Of a stretch of DNA of 17,373 nucleotides, positions 8,601-17,373 are shown piece after piece. The first letter of the stretch is position 1. Each line of letters opens with the position of its first letter. The DNA lies in contig NAOQ01000176.1 of NCBI GenBank assembly GCA_002751075.1, positions 107,157 through 124,529 on the forward strand. Direction: 5' to 3'. The notes beneath the pieces were generated by a model. That model did no database searches, was not told the DNA's origin, and saw only the letters and a program-made list of their open reading frames with translations. Position numbers and translations under genes: made by a program. This DNA is from Ichthyophonus hoferi (lineage: Eukaryota; Opisthokonta; Ichthyosporea; Ichthyophonida; Ichthyophonidae).

Positions 8601-11600
8601 TAATGATTAGCCAGTCATGCTCTATATTTATGTGATGTATGTCAATTGTACCAAATTATACATTTTTATATAATTGTGTATGTGTACACATGTACATGTA
8701 TAATTTTATGTAATACCACGTTGCTATGGCAACTGACAGTCAATTACTTCACAGATGAGATGTACAACCACAAGGAAAGAAATCAAGTTCATCTTGATGT
8801 GTTACGATCGCTGCACCACTACCCTATTGGTCAGTGTTTGTGCTAGTGCCCATTTTATAGTGAATTGAATATATGATTGGCTCGATTTCATTAAGGTATT
8901 TTAAAAATAAATTGATAAAAGCTGCACGGAACATTCATTGATAGATGAAATCGCTATATATACATATATTGTGTATCCCAATCTCCTGTTGGAATTTTGA
9001 AAATTAATATATTGTTAAAGCTGAATTTTAAACTAATAGCAATATACTCAATTCTATATATAGAGGCAGGCAAAACACAACAAGTGAGTTTTTATTCAAT
9101 GTAATAGAAGGTCTGTTGTGTATGACCATAACCAATCCAAGTATAACAAATCTAATACACAGAATGCATCAATATTTTACTTGCTAAAAAAATCAGGATA
9201 AGAACATCTGTGTGCAAAGTTATGAGAAATGCATAAATTAAACAAAAAAAATAAAAAAAAATAAAAAAAATAAACACAATGGCCGGTGACGTTTTTGCAG
9301 AGTTCCCTTCTACATATACTACCATGTTAGTAATGATACATACATTTATTCACCCCTATTATTGCTATTGCTGTTGTTGTTCTTTCCTTCTCATGTATGT
9401 CTTACTCTATAACGTCATTACAAGTCTGTTTTCATGAAGCTTACCAATGTCAATTTAATAGGCATAAGGGCCAGGAGGAGGAATGAACTTAGGAAAAAAT
9501 TAGATTGTATGATTAACTCCATCCTTTTTAGGAACCCTGATCTGCATTACTACCAGGCAAGTCACTTTCCCCCAAGGCTATAGAGAGTATGTTTATTATA
9601 GAGAGTTTATGTCATCATATCCTTTGTTTTTTAAGCCTATTTGTTTATGTAATAAGTTAATTGGTAATACTTATTGAAATTAAAAAATGCAATGGTACTG
9701 ATAATTTGCCCTGGGCCAGGACTAGGCCTATGTTAATCTTATATCCTACTCGTTATAGATTATCTACCTTTTATGTTATTTTTTATTTAGTATTTATTTT
9801 CATATTATTATTATTGTGGAGTCTTTATATATTATGGCCATACTAGCAAATATATGTATTTCTGCATCAAAGATATATACAAATTAAGTGATTAGTCTAA
9901 TGAACATGGGTTGACTTTGCAATGAGTTCTGCAAAAAACACATTTTGTTACTTTTTATTTCATGAAAGCATAATACCCTATATTAAAATGTATTGAACAC
10001 CATTATCCAAAAGACTTTAGAGTAAAAAGAATTCATTTCTATAAAATGGCTTGTAATCACATATATATTGTGAGAACCTATATTTTTCACTACACTTAAA
10101 TAAATTATTATTTATTATTATTACATTTACTCATTTTGTTATAGATTAAAAACAATTCTTTTCTAATTAGTCAACGGAAATTGTTGGCCATCATACTTCA
10201 TATTGGTTGGTGACCTAGATCTAAAAAAATGTTACTAAGCCAACTAGTCTAAAATAATTTTTGTATGGAAACCGATTAGAACTTTGCACATATGCCCATT
10301 GACTTTTACAAAGATACATACATAAAAAGATTCAAAGCAATAATAAAGCTAATATTTCCGTCATGTCAAAATTGAATCTATATTAGCCAAATAATTTTTG
10401 GATGTATATATCAAAACAATCATAAATATGTGTACATATGTACCTCTATGTCTTTATATAGCAATTAATCAAATGCACATATAATCCTGCAGTTTCATGT
10501 TTTTCTTTTAGTGGTTATTTATTGTTTTCAAAATAGACCCATGGGCTATTTGTGATATACCTATGCAATTTTTAACCTAAACGTTATGTGTTCAATCAGG
10601 GTTTTCATGACATATGCTCTGTCTTTCTATTGGTTCTTGGTGAGCCAATAGCAACTACTTGCATTGATAGATTATGTTTGTTCCATATAAGGTAATTATA
10701 TCTTCCTCTTTCTCATATTGATCTTGTATCTTTCTATTGGACTTTGGTTCATTATAGTCTTAGATATAATTATCTGCTATATAAGGGAGATTGTATGGCC
10801 AACCCATTATGGATTAATAATACATTTCATTAGGATTAGAACCGAAGCATTTCTATTTTTATTTTTGCATTATATTGACCCTTTTGGGGTTGTAACCGCT
10901 CAGGTATTGGTGTCTTGAGGAAAACAACTGAGTTTAATTAATAATTGATACTGATCAAACTAATGAAGTTATGTTGCAATCTATAATCGAATTTACCATC
11001 CTGCTTTTTAGAAGACGACATAAGTTGATATTTTTGGTTTATAAACATGCATTAAATTTGGATTAAATAGAATCACTGAAATTATAATTCCAGTGTTTAA
11101 GGTATGAAAATTACAGTTATACATTATTGTGGCAATAATAAATAGGATGTTGCATTCATGTTTAAATATTTTAAATTTACATGTAGATATGGTTGAGATG
11201 ATGGATTTTCTTAGTGAAAAAGTATGAAAAAAGTAAAAAAAACAAAAGTATAATAAGACAGTATAATATCGTATAATATCGTATAGTATTCTACAATAAT
11301 ATATTAACCTTTACACATGATTATTGTACATAGCATATATATGATGTATATAAAAATATGCAATATTATGTGGAAATAATTTTATATTATTGTCTATGAT
11401 TTTTAATTTACATCCCAAAAATAATGATTGTGTTTTAATTGACAGGGATTATATGACAGAATCATTGGAGGGGGTCATGTCCAATCTCAGCCTGGCCCCT
11501 CTCTTGTTATACATGGCTGATCCAGCACTCTATGTACATTTACATAGGTGGGCAATGTTTTCCTGATATGTTTTCTTTCTTATGCATATCTATACCTCCT

Positions 11601-14600
11601 TAGATGGATATATGTTTGGCTACATAAATATTTACGTACTTTCACAAACTTAAACAAACATAATATCTTTATGCCTGTATATACTTGTGTAAACATGCAT
11701 ATAATTACATAAAGGGATAGACATATTTACATAAATATTTGTGTAGCTACACAGAGTCATATATATATATAGATAATTTTTACGTAAGTGTATGTGTCTA
11801 TCTATTTATTGTTTTCTTTTTTTTCCCAGGGCTGACTTGTTGGAGTTTCCCCACTTTGCAATATCATGGATTCTCACATGGTACTCGCATGTTGTTGACG
11901 ATTTTGGCATGATATTGAGATTGTTTGATGCTATCCTGGCTTGTCCTCATCCATTGTTTTCCATATATATGGAAGTAGTGGTATGTTTCTTACTTACTTG
12001 AATTCTTGAATTCTATAGCATCAACATATGTATCTGCATATATCTAATACAACTAGGTAGTATCTCTTATTTGTACATGTCTTATATTTTCCTTTCCTGT
12101 GATTCATACTTATAAGACACATACACATATATAGATACAATCCACTATAAAATATGTAAATGGCATAAACATCATCAGGCATTGAGCACACTATCAATGA
12201 TCCCACATACATGGCTCATACTCGTAACAGTTTCTATTTTTTCCCTTCTTTATCTCTAATTGAATATTTTAATTGGGAAATTTGTGATTGGTTAATGATT
12301 AAATATGTGCTTACATTTACTTTAAACTGCCTGTAACCAGTTTGCAATTGTTCGTTTAAATTAGAATGATTTGGCATGCTTGGATATAGGAAAACATGTT
12401 TATCTAAGATAATTGTAGGTCATATGCTGTATTTATAAGTATAGTGTATTATGCTTATGATTGTTATTGATTGGTCAAATAATTTTAATTAGATTAATTA
12501 TATTGCATAGCAATGTAGTTTAATATATCCATGTTAGCATACCTAAAAGATAATTAACTAATCCTAAAATGAAGCCATAAATAGAAAATGGAATAGTTAA
12601 TCGGTGCATTTTGTGGTAATTGGAGCGCCAAGTTATTATTGGCTGGTGCGTCAAATTCTAAGTTATCTATATATGGTTTAAATTAATTACACTAATTGGG
12701 ACTGATCGCTGTTTCATTAAAGCATAGGTATCTATAGGTATCAGCTAGTATATAGTAAATATTAATGTAAAAGACTCTTATTAATGTATTAATACAATAC
12801 AAAGACTTACAAGCTGTTCTCTTAGCTCCTATCAATGAAGAGGGATAGTTTATTGAATTGCCAGTCTGAATTTTCAGCTCTATTTAAAGAGGCTTCAACC
12901 TTTGATCAGGTATGTATATCTGTACATGCCCGTATATATATTTGTATGTTTGTATGTATTTTTGAGTCAAATAATTGGGATATATATAATGATATGCATA
13001 TAACCTTCTTAGCCTCCTTGTGTGTATGATGTTGTTGGGAGGGTGCCATGTAAATATGATTAACACTACTTATTGATTAAGTTTGTTGCACATTAAATTA
13101 TTCTTTACCTTATTATTATTGTGATGTAGATATACACCCACCTAGCTGTTGTATTTTAAGATAGTTTATAAGTGATTTAAAACTATACTTTGTACAATAA
13201 TCTTACTTAAAGATGTAATTATTTTAAGGGCAATAATAGGTTGATATAGCAGAACATCGATAATATATTATTTGCATACATCAAGTTGGTATGGAGCTTG
13301 TTGATTAGTCATACTCTAGTAGCAATATTTCAAGGAGTCAACAATTATATTTTAAGAATAAAAGTGCTTTTCTATCCTTTGTATTAAACAACTTTATACG
13401 TGGTTTTGAATGGCCAAGAGGACATGGAAAGATGATTTGGCGAACCATTAGAGACATTAGATAAAAATCTTATAAGTTGATAATACATTGACAAATATTG
13501 TATTTAGTTTTGATAGATTTCAAAATATAGTGCCTATTTTAGTTTATTTAAGGAATGAAAATATTCAATTCTAATAAAATTACATACACACAATTTTTTT
13601 CCTTGTTTTATTCTTCTGATTGTTGCTTGATTTATGCCCTGTTTCAATGTTGCTTGTCAGCACTATGGCATATTCATCATTGTGCATGTATCTGGCTTAG
13701 GTTTCTAGTATATAGCCATTGGCATATATAGCCAGGATAATCTATTATCTGATATAACACCATGTGAGATGACCAATGTAAGATTTATAACCCAATGCCT
13801 GCATTGATAACTCTACTTATAGTTATAATTAAACTTTCACTTACATTTATGCCACACCCCCACCTCTAATTATCAACCAATCAGGGAGTATGCCTAGAGA
13901 CAATCATCAAAAATTCCCTGGATTTAATGATCATATTTCCGCCCTCTCTTCTACTACAACTAGGAAAAGTAATTAGTTGATGAATTATCTCATTAGCCGT
14001 ATAATACAGGCAATTGGCATTTTAATTTTTATACTTATTATTATTCACATGATTATTCAACTATTATGTCTTTTCATTTATTACTGTATATATATCTTAA
14101 TGTTTAAGCTTATTTTTTAAAACAGTTTGACATCAAATATGACTATGTATTATATGTCACTTCTATATGCAATATTGTAGGTCACTTACAAACACCATAT
14201 ACTAATGGTTGTTTACTTGCAATTTTTTCAGGTTTGATAGGGTTATATAATAATACGTTTGTGAAATAATACACCATTAAAAGTATTTAAAAAAGATATA
14301 TATGGCAATACTAATTGGTATTAAGTTTAAAAATAGATCTTGAGTATTAGCTAATTATCAATGCCTCTCTTCAAATAGTCAGAGATGTGCAATTTTAGAA
14401 AAGCATGCTGTTATCAAACAAAATAACAGGTTGATTGCTGCTTATATGTAGTGTCACATGCATATTACCATGCATCTAAATAGAATATGTGCATATATAC
14501 TGAGGTATTTATATATTAACTGTGTGTATCACCAGGTGAACATAGAGAAGTCAGTATCAATTGGTTCATATCCTTATTGCTGGATGAGAGACCCCCTCCT

Positions 14601-15628
14601 ATTTGATGCCCAAATGGCCAAGGATCTGGATCTGGTAGTTGATAGGACACTGAAGGATGTACCCAACATAAAAAAAATGTTTTTATTTAGTGATCAGGCA
14701 GTTGGTAAGTAATTTGATAGCCATGTTTCTGTACAGTTATATAAATGTGTATATCACGAGTTGTATTGATTGAGTTGTGTGATAACAACGATAGACCTGA
14801 TGTTGTTAATTAGAATTTAATTGGTCATTACTTAATTATATGTTACACACTTTTATCTAATATCATGTACAGCCTATCACTAGGTCAATAACCTAAACAT
14901 TCATGCATAGATTTATAGGTTATAATATTTAAATTTATTATATACATATGCAGGTGCCCCATAACTAATATCACCTCCAACCTAATAGAAGATAGAATTA
15001 CAAAAGCTAAGCAGAAGTTTCTTGGTACAACTATTCAATCACACTCTGAGGTAGGATTCTGCCTTTTATGTAAAACACCAGCATTGGAATTTATAATACT
15101 GAAAAATAATAAAGATTGTCTAAATGTCAAAAAAGTTATATGCTATTATGTAATTATTGCAGTTACAAATTGGACATTATTAATAAATAATCAGAAATAA
15201 TTTGTGTGTATTATGATATAATATAAGATAAGGTAAAATATCCAAGCTTATATATATATATATATATTCTCCTACCCCCTTCAGAATTTTCCTGCCTCAT
15301 TCCTTTCATGTTCAGAATACTACCAAGGAATATAACATAGAATTGTTTATAAAAAACCCAATATTGAAATAGGTGTGCAGGTATATCATATTATATACCA
15401 TGGTTCATTTTATAATATATATAAGTTTAGTATAGCTTTTCAATAATAATTGCAGTATAAGGTCTTCCATCCTAACCACCAATCAATCTACAAGCTCTTA
15501 TACTATTTTCCACACAGATTGCATCAACATATCACTATCTCATGTATCAAGCCATTGCTGTTGCATTGGCCATTGTTGCATTCTATATAGGTGGAAGAAT
15601 GTTTACTATATATACATTTGGTAACTAA
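5634..15628 (+). CDS. TBC1D20: TBC1D20-type Rab GTPase-activating protein, complete, 13 exons
   Basis: Exons: 5634..5658, 6688..6752, 7683..7785, 8755..8829, 9462..9556, 10600..10691, 11446..11547, 11830..11980, 12826..12909, 13885..13968, 14536..14704, 14989..15050, 15518..15628. All phases agree and give 405 residues (human 403). TBC1D20 is an ER-anchored GAP for Rab1-family GTPases in ER-Golgi traffic. The dual-finger catalytic residues are intact: VHLDVLR (Arg82) and LHYYQG (Gln121). Other collinear blocks are LALSRGGL (31..38), FRNPDLHYYQGFHD (112..125), ISWILTWYSHVVDDF (197..211), LRLFDAILACPHPLFSIY (215..232) and an ETIIKNSLDLMIIFPP block (269..284) matching human ETLISRAGDLFVQFPP. A hydrophobic segment near 380..398 gives a C-terminal tail anchor, as in human. 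The first exon (MNERRRRE) matches the basic KRKKK start and has a strong gtaagg donor. Intron 5 is GC-AG. The loop after exon 10 (about 293..369) is the least conserved part. Confidence 0.95.
5659..6687 (+). other. TBC1D20 intron 1 with triplet microsatellite
   Basis: A 1,029-base phase-1 intron, donor gtaagg, acceptor ccccacag. It contains the long ATT/ACT triplet array at about 6003..6197, which opens all reading frames there and explains the Asn/Ser and Ile/Val repeat ORFs on both strands. These are not genes. Confidence 0.85.
6003..6197. repeat. ATT/ACT trinucleotide array, about 195 bases
   Basis: Blocks of (ACTATT)n alternate with pure ATT runs and a recurring ttatagttatt word (near 6031, 6122, 6152 and 6186), so there is a higher-order pattern, not a simple run. 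It lies in intron 1 of TBC1D20. Confidence 0.9.
6843..6925. repeat. Tandem pair of a 41/42-base unit
   Basis: The units 6843..6884 and 6885..6925 both begin agcatatcacatt and continue tatcctaatata, with divergence in the last third. This is a recent local duplication within intron 2. Confidence 0.75.
7472..7494. repeat. TTTAAAA heptamer tandem
   Basis: About three copies of a TTTAAAA unit in intron 2 of TBC1D20. Confidence 0.75.
7786..8754 (+). other. TBC1D20 intron 3
   Basis: A 969-base phase-1 intron, donor gtatgt, acceptor cttcacag. It contains a mixed CA/TA dinucleotide run near 8159..8180 and a poly(T) stretch near 8343. No coding signal is seen. Confidence 0.85.
8830..9461 (+). other. 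TBC1D20 intron 4
   Basis: A 632-base phase-1 intron with donor gtcagt and acceptor tttaatag. It contains A-rich runs at about 9242..9272 and a decoy 20-base exon-like segment (9064..9083) that would break the frame. Confidence 0.8.
9557..10599 (+). other. TBC1D20 intron 5, GC-AG class
   Basis: Exon 5 ends CAG and the intron begins gcaagt, the consensus of GC-AG U2 introns. The acceptor is ttcaatcag. Both sides read into the invariant YYQ-G-x-HD block of the TBC domain, so the junction is fixed by the protein and not chosen for the splice site. The nearest GT, at 9561, would add a frame-shifting four bases. Confidence 0.88.
10692..11445 (+). other. TBC1D20 intron 6
   Basis: A 754-base phase-2 intron, donor gtaatt, acceptor attgacag. 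Open stretches early in the intron (about 10718..10918) show no family match and are not needed for a collinear protein. Confidence 0.8.
11981..12825 (+). other. TBC1D20 intron 8
   Basis: An 845-base phase-0 intron, donor gtatgt, acceptor ttctcttag. It contains two of the CCAATCA/TGATTGG motifs (12285 and 12468). Nothing else is recognised. Confidence 0.8.
12910..13884 (+). other. TBC1D20 intron 9
   Basis: A 975-base phase-0 intron, donor gtatgt, acceptor aatcag. The short exon 10 that follows has no start-containing ORF and is recognised by its match to the human ETLISRAGDLFVQFPP region. No further structure is seen. Confidence 0.8.
13969..14535 (+). other. TBC1D20 intron 10
   Basis: A 567-base phase-0 intron, donor gtaatt, acceptor atcaccag. 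AT-rich, with no coding signal. Confidence 0.8.
14705..14988 (+). other. TBC1D20 intron 11 with tandem acceptors
   Basis: A 284-base phase-1 intron, donor gtaagt. Two AG sites compete: 14952..14953 (tatgcag) and 14987..14988 (cctaatag). Only the second keeps the frame open. A branch-point-like taactaata at 14962..14970 lies between them and favours the second. Confidence 0.8.
15051..15517 (+). other. TBC1D20 intron 12
   Basis: A 467-base phase-0 intron, donor gtagga, acceptor tccacacag, with a (TA)n run near 15249..15267. It precedes the exon that encodes the tail anchor. Confidence 0.8.
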
Positions 15629-15647
15629 ATGTGTACTATTATTGTTT

Positions 15648-15653
15648 ATTAAA
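15648..15653 (+). terminator. Candidate poly(A) signal ATTAAA for TBC1D20
   Basis: The common variant ATTAAA occurs 20 bases after the stop codon, and again at 15709..15714, just past a (TA)n run. No AATAAA is seen close by, so the true site is uncertain. Confidence 0.3.
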
Positions 15654-15665
15654 ATATATGATGTG

Positions 15666-15670
<5 letters not shown>

Positions 15671-15698
<28 letters not shown>
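15671..15698. repeat. (TA)n microsatellite downstream of TBC1D20
   Basis: About 14 TA units. Similar runs occur throughout the window (for example 337..357, 3030..3047, 16978..16998 and 17266..17281) and mark the general AT-rich background. Confidence 0.85.
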
Positions 15699-15700
<2 letters not shown>

Positions 15701-16638
15701 CCTGCAGAATTAAAGCATGCTTTTGCATATATATTGGGAGGAATAGGATACAATTTTGTGTGACTCTATCTTGTCAGTATTGTTGGTGTTATAATTACTA
15801 TGAGATTAATTAATTATTGCAGTTTTAATATAATTATCATCAATCGTGTCTGAACCATTATAAAATGTATAGGAATCTGTGTGTGGTAGTTCTATCAGCT
15901 TGTCCATAGTTCTTCAGGGTTTTCAATTAATTTTTTTGAACAATTTTTGATTTTTCTGGACTAGCAGTAGTAATAGCTAATTGGCTTGAACTACTTTCTG
16001 TAGAAGACAATGTAAAGACAGGCATATAGGTTGACTTTATCTCTAGATATCTATTACGATTATATTCAGCTATTATTGACCGAGAAATTCTTACTTTAGT
16101 TCATTTAGCTGTGATAATGCTTATGCCACAATGTGTATAATCAGTACGAGATGCTATATTACTATGTAAATAATAACTATTATTACTATTTAATGTTAGT
16201 ATGCAGTTCTCTGACTTTTGAATTAGTGCAAGATCTGAACACTGATTATTGTATGTGATTACTCATGATGGACTAGACATTACTATAATGATGTGATTAT
16301 ATACATATATATTGTGCAAAGTTTTGTGTATGTTATTAGTACTTTGTATTTTTACCAGTGGACCATATATATGTGAATGGCAGGATCTTTATTGATTATT
16401 TTGATTTTTCATTTATACTTGTCTTATCTTATCCTGATAATCCTATAATAATATATTGTTAATCTCATTAATGTAACTGCTCACGTACTGTATATAGACA
16501 AATCAATTTACCAGGTTGAGAAACAGTATGCAATTGAAAAAATTGAAAAATTAACTAATATCGAGCCAATCATTTATCTGCTTGTTATCTGGATTTCAGT
16601 CAAACATACTTATTCATTTACTATTAGTGCTTTTCTAA

Positions 16639-16917
16639 CATAATGGAGACATTATATCAAATACTCACTATTCTGATTACATCATCAATTACCAATTATT
16701 AATCGAGAATGTGGTGTTTTTTAAATTTCATGTAGCCTATAATATCTATATTGAGTTACCTCGAAAGTCGGTATATGTGCCTTCTATAGAACTTTTACCA
16801 AAACAATTGAGCCTTAAAGACGCTGGACCAGCAAAATTAACTATTAGATATTCAATTAGAGATCCCGAAACCTGCGGGCAAGTCGCTAGAACTACCACAG
16901 ATTTTCATACTAGGTAA
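16639..16917 (+). CDS. Unrecognised open reading frame, probable exon of an unknown gene
   Basis: There are 92 codons without a stop, ending at TAA 16915..16917, long for this base composition. The right two thirds (about 16735..16913) have GC content like the known exons here, A/T-biased third positions and mostly purine first positions, as real coding DNA usually shows. That part reads YIELPRKSVYVPSIELLPK, then KDAGPAKLTIRYSIRDPETC and ends TDFHTR. It looks like a strand-rich globular domain, but I do not recognise the family. It has no ATG at the left. A catgtag acceptor before 16735 and an AG|gtaaaa donor at 16914 would make it an internal phase-1 exon. The minus strand is also open here (about 16872..16758) with its own splice-like borders, so even the strand is uncertain. 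Confidence 0.33.
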   Translation, partial: HNGDIISNTHYSDYIINYQLLIENVVFFKFHVAYNIYIELPRKSVYVPSIELLPKQLSLKDAGPAKLTIRYSIRDPETCGQVARTTTDFHTR

Positions 16918-16976
16918 AAATGAACAAACAGTGCATGCTTTTTAATATATACATTTAAGATTATGACGCGCATATA

Positions 16977-17012
<36 letters not shown>

Positions 17013-17373
17013 TATCTTTTACAAAATATAATTGAATAATAGAAAAGATTTGTATTCAAAAAATATTTGAGGCGATATTTGAGACACTAATGTGAGATCA
17101 AAATAGAACTGATTGGTAGATGATAAAATTGGAAATAAAGATATCATATTAGCCAATCACGGCTTGACTTGAAAAAACCAAATGGTTTCTTATTGGTATT
17201 ATAGGTGTGAATATAATTGAAATTTTATCTTAACCATAGGTAGAGTTTGGGGGTTTTTTTTTTCTTATATATATATATATATCTATTCGTACGTAAAAAA
17301 CGCGGTCAAATTTATTTACGCGCACCGGAAATGTGATGATAACTATAGTGCTGGATAATATAGTGAAATGCCG
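16918..17373. promoter_or_regulatory. Right-edge non-coding region with a CpG-rich patch, possible promoter
   Basis: An AT-rich stretch with a (TA)n run (16978..16998), two CCAATCA motifs (17110 and 17153) and a T9 run near 17254. From about 17287 to 17332 it holds seven CpG dinucleotides in about 45 bases, including aacgcgg and tacgcgc, unlike the rest of the window. An ATG at 17368 could open a plus-strand gene that continues beyond the edge, but only two codons are visible. Confidence 0.35.

Larger units (their letters stand above)
15629..16638. other. Unassigned region after TBC1D20
   Basis: No gene can be assigned. Stop-free stretches with plausible splice signals occur on both strands. 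One is a plus-strand piece, 16515..16643, beginning VEKQYAIEKIEK after a good ttaccag acceptor and ending at a TAA. Another is a minus-strand candidate last exon, 15997..15927, reading SSSSQLAITTASPEKSK after a strong cttctacag acceptor. In DNA this AT-rich, several open stretches of 40 to 60 codons are expected by chance, and the two readings conflict in direction. Confidence 0.4.

Noticed and set aside
8646-8754. ORF sequence upstream of TBC1D20 exon 4 with an ATG at 8646
   Set aside because: The family match begins exactly after the cttcacag acceptor. The preceding codons are intron.
9064-9083. 20-base microexon-like segment in TBC1D20 intron 4 (EAGKTQQ) with a good gtgagt donor
   Set aside because: Including it shifts the frame into exon 5, and joining exon 4 directly to exon 5 gives the same spacing as human TBC1D20 between RFPPG and the HYYQ motif.
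14954-14988. Reading 14954..14988 as part of exon 12 (CPITNITSN frame)
   Set aside because: That frame needs a phase-2 donor, but exon 11 ends in phase 1. The phase-consistent reading through this segment meets a stop, so the acceptor at 14988 was chosen.
15927-15997. Minus-strand terminal exon candidate (SSSSQLAITTASPEKSK...) with a strong cttctacag acceptor
   Set aside because: Only 22 codons, no recognisable family, and no upstream exon on the minus strand could be linked to it. The opposite strand is also open here. It is recorded as part of the unresolved region only.

Overview
The window is about 17.4 kb of AT-rich nuclear DNA from an intron-rich eukaryote. It holds conserved eukaryotic secretory-pathway genes, spliceosomal GT-AG introns, AATAAA-type poly(A) signals and many microsatellites, and no bacterial or organellar genes. 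Stops in the three genes are TAG, TAA and TAA, so the code is standard in that respect. The species cannot be named. The phospholipid methyltransferase is of the plant/algal PLMT type rather than the animal PEMT or fungal Opi3 type, which hints at a protist or alga, but this is weak evidence.

Layout: (1) 50..953, plus strand, is the 3' part of a phosphatidyl-N-methylethanolamine methyltransferase (PLMT-like): two exons and a KKXX tail. (2) 954..2400 is an intergenic stretch between convergent genes, with a duplicated 3'-UTR block and a possible MITE-like inverted repeat. (3) 2401..4934, minus strand, is a complete three-exon DAD1/Ost2 gene (115 aa), with a 10-bp minisatellite in its first intron. 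(4) 4935..5633 is the region between the divergent DAD1 and TBC1D20 genes. (5) 5634..15628, plus strand, is a complete 13-exon TBC1D20 gene (405 aa, against 403 aa in human) covering 10 kb, about 88% of it intron. One intron is of the GC-AG class and one has tandem acceptors. (6) 15629..17373 has no confidently assigned gene. It contains an unusually long open stretch at 16639..16917 that probably marks an exon of an unrecognised gene, and a CpG-rich patch near the right edge.

All three recognised genes encode proteins expected to sit in the ER membrane: phosphatidylcholine synthesis, the oligosaccharyltransferase subunit that supports N-glycosylation, and the ER-anchored GAP for Rab1-type GTPases. 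The gene models were assembled by hand from splice signals, phase and collinearity with remembered family sequences. Each junction in the two complete genes keeps phase. No novel defence-like or mobile system is evident. The most useful leads are the unresolved right end, the tandem acceptor that could make an unanchored TBC1D20, and a CCAATCA motif that recurs in non-coding DNA.
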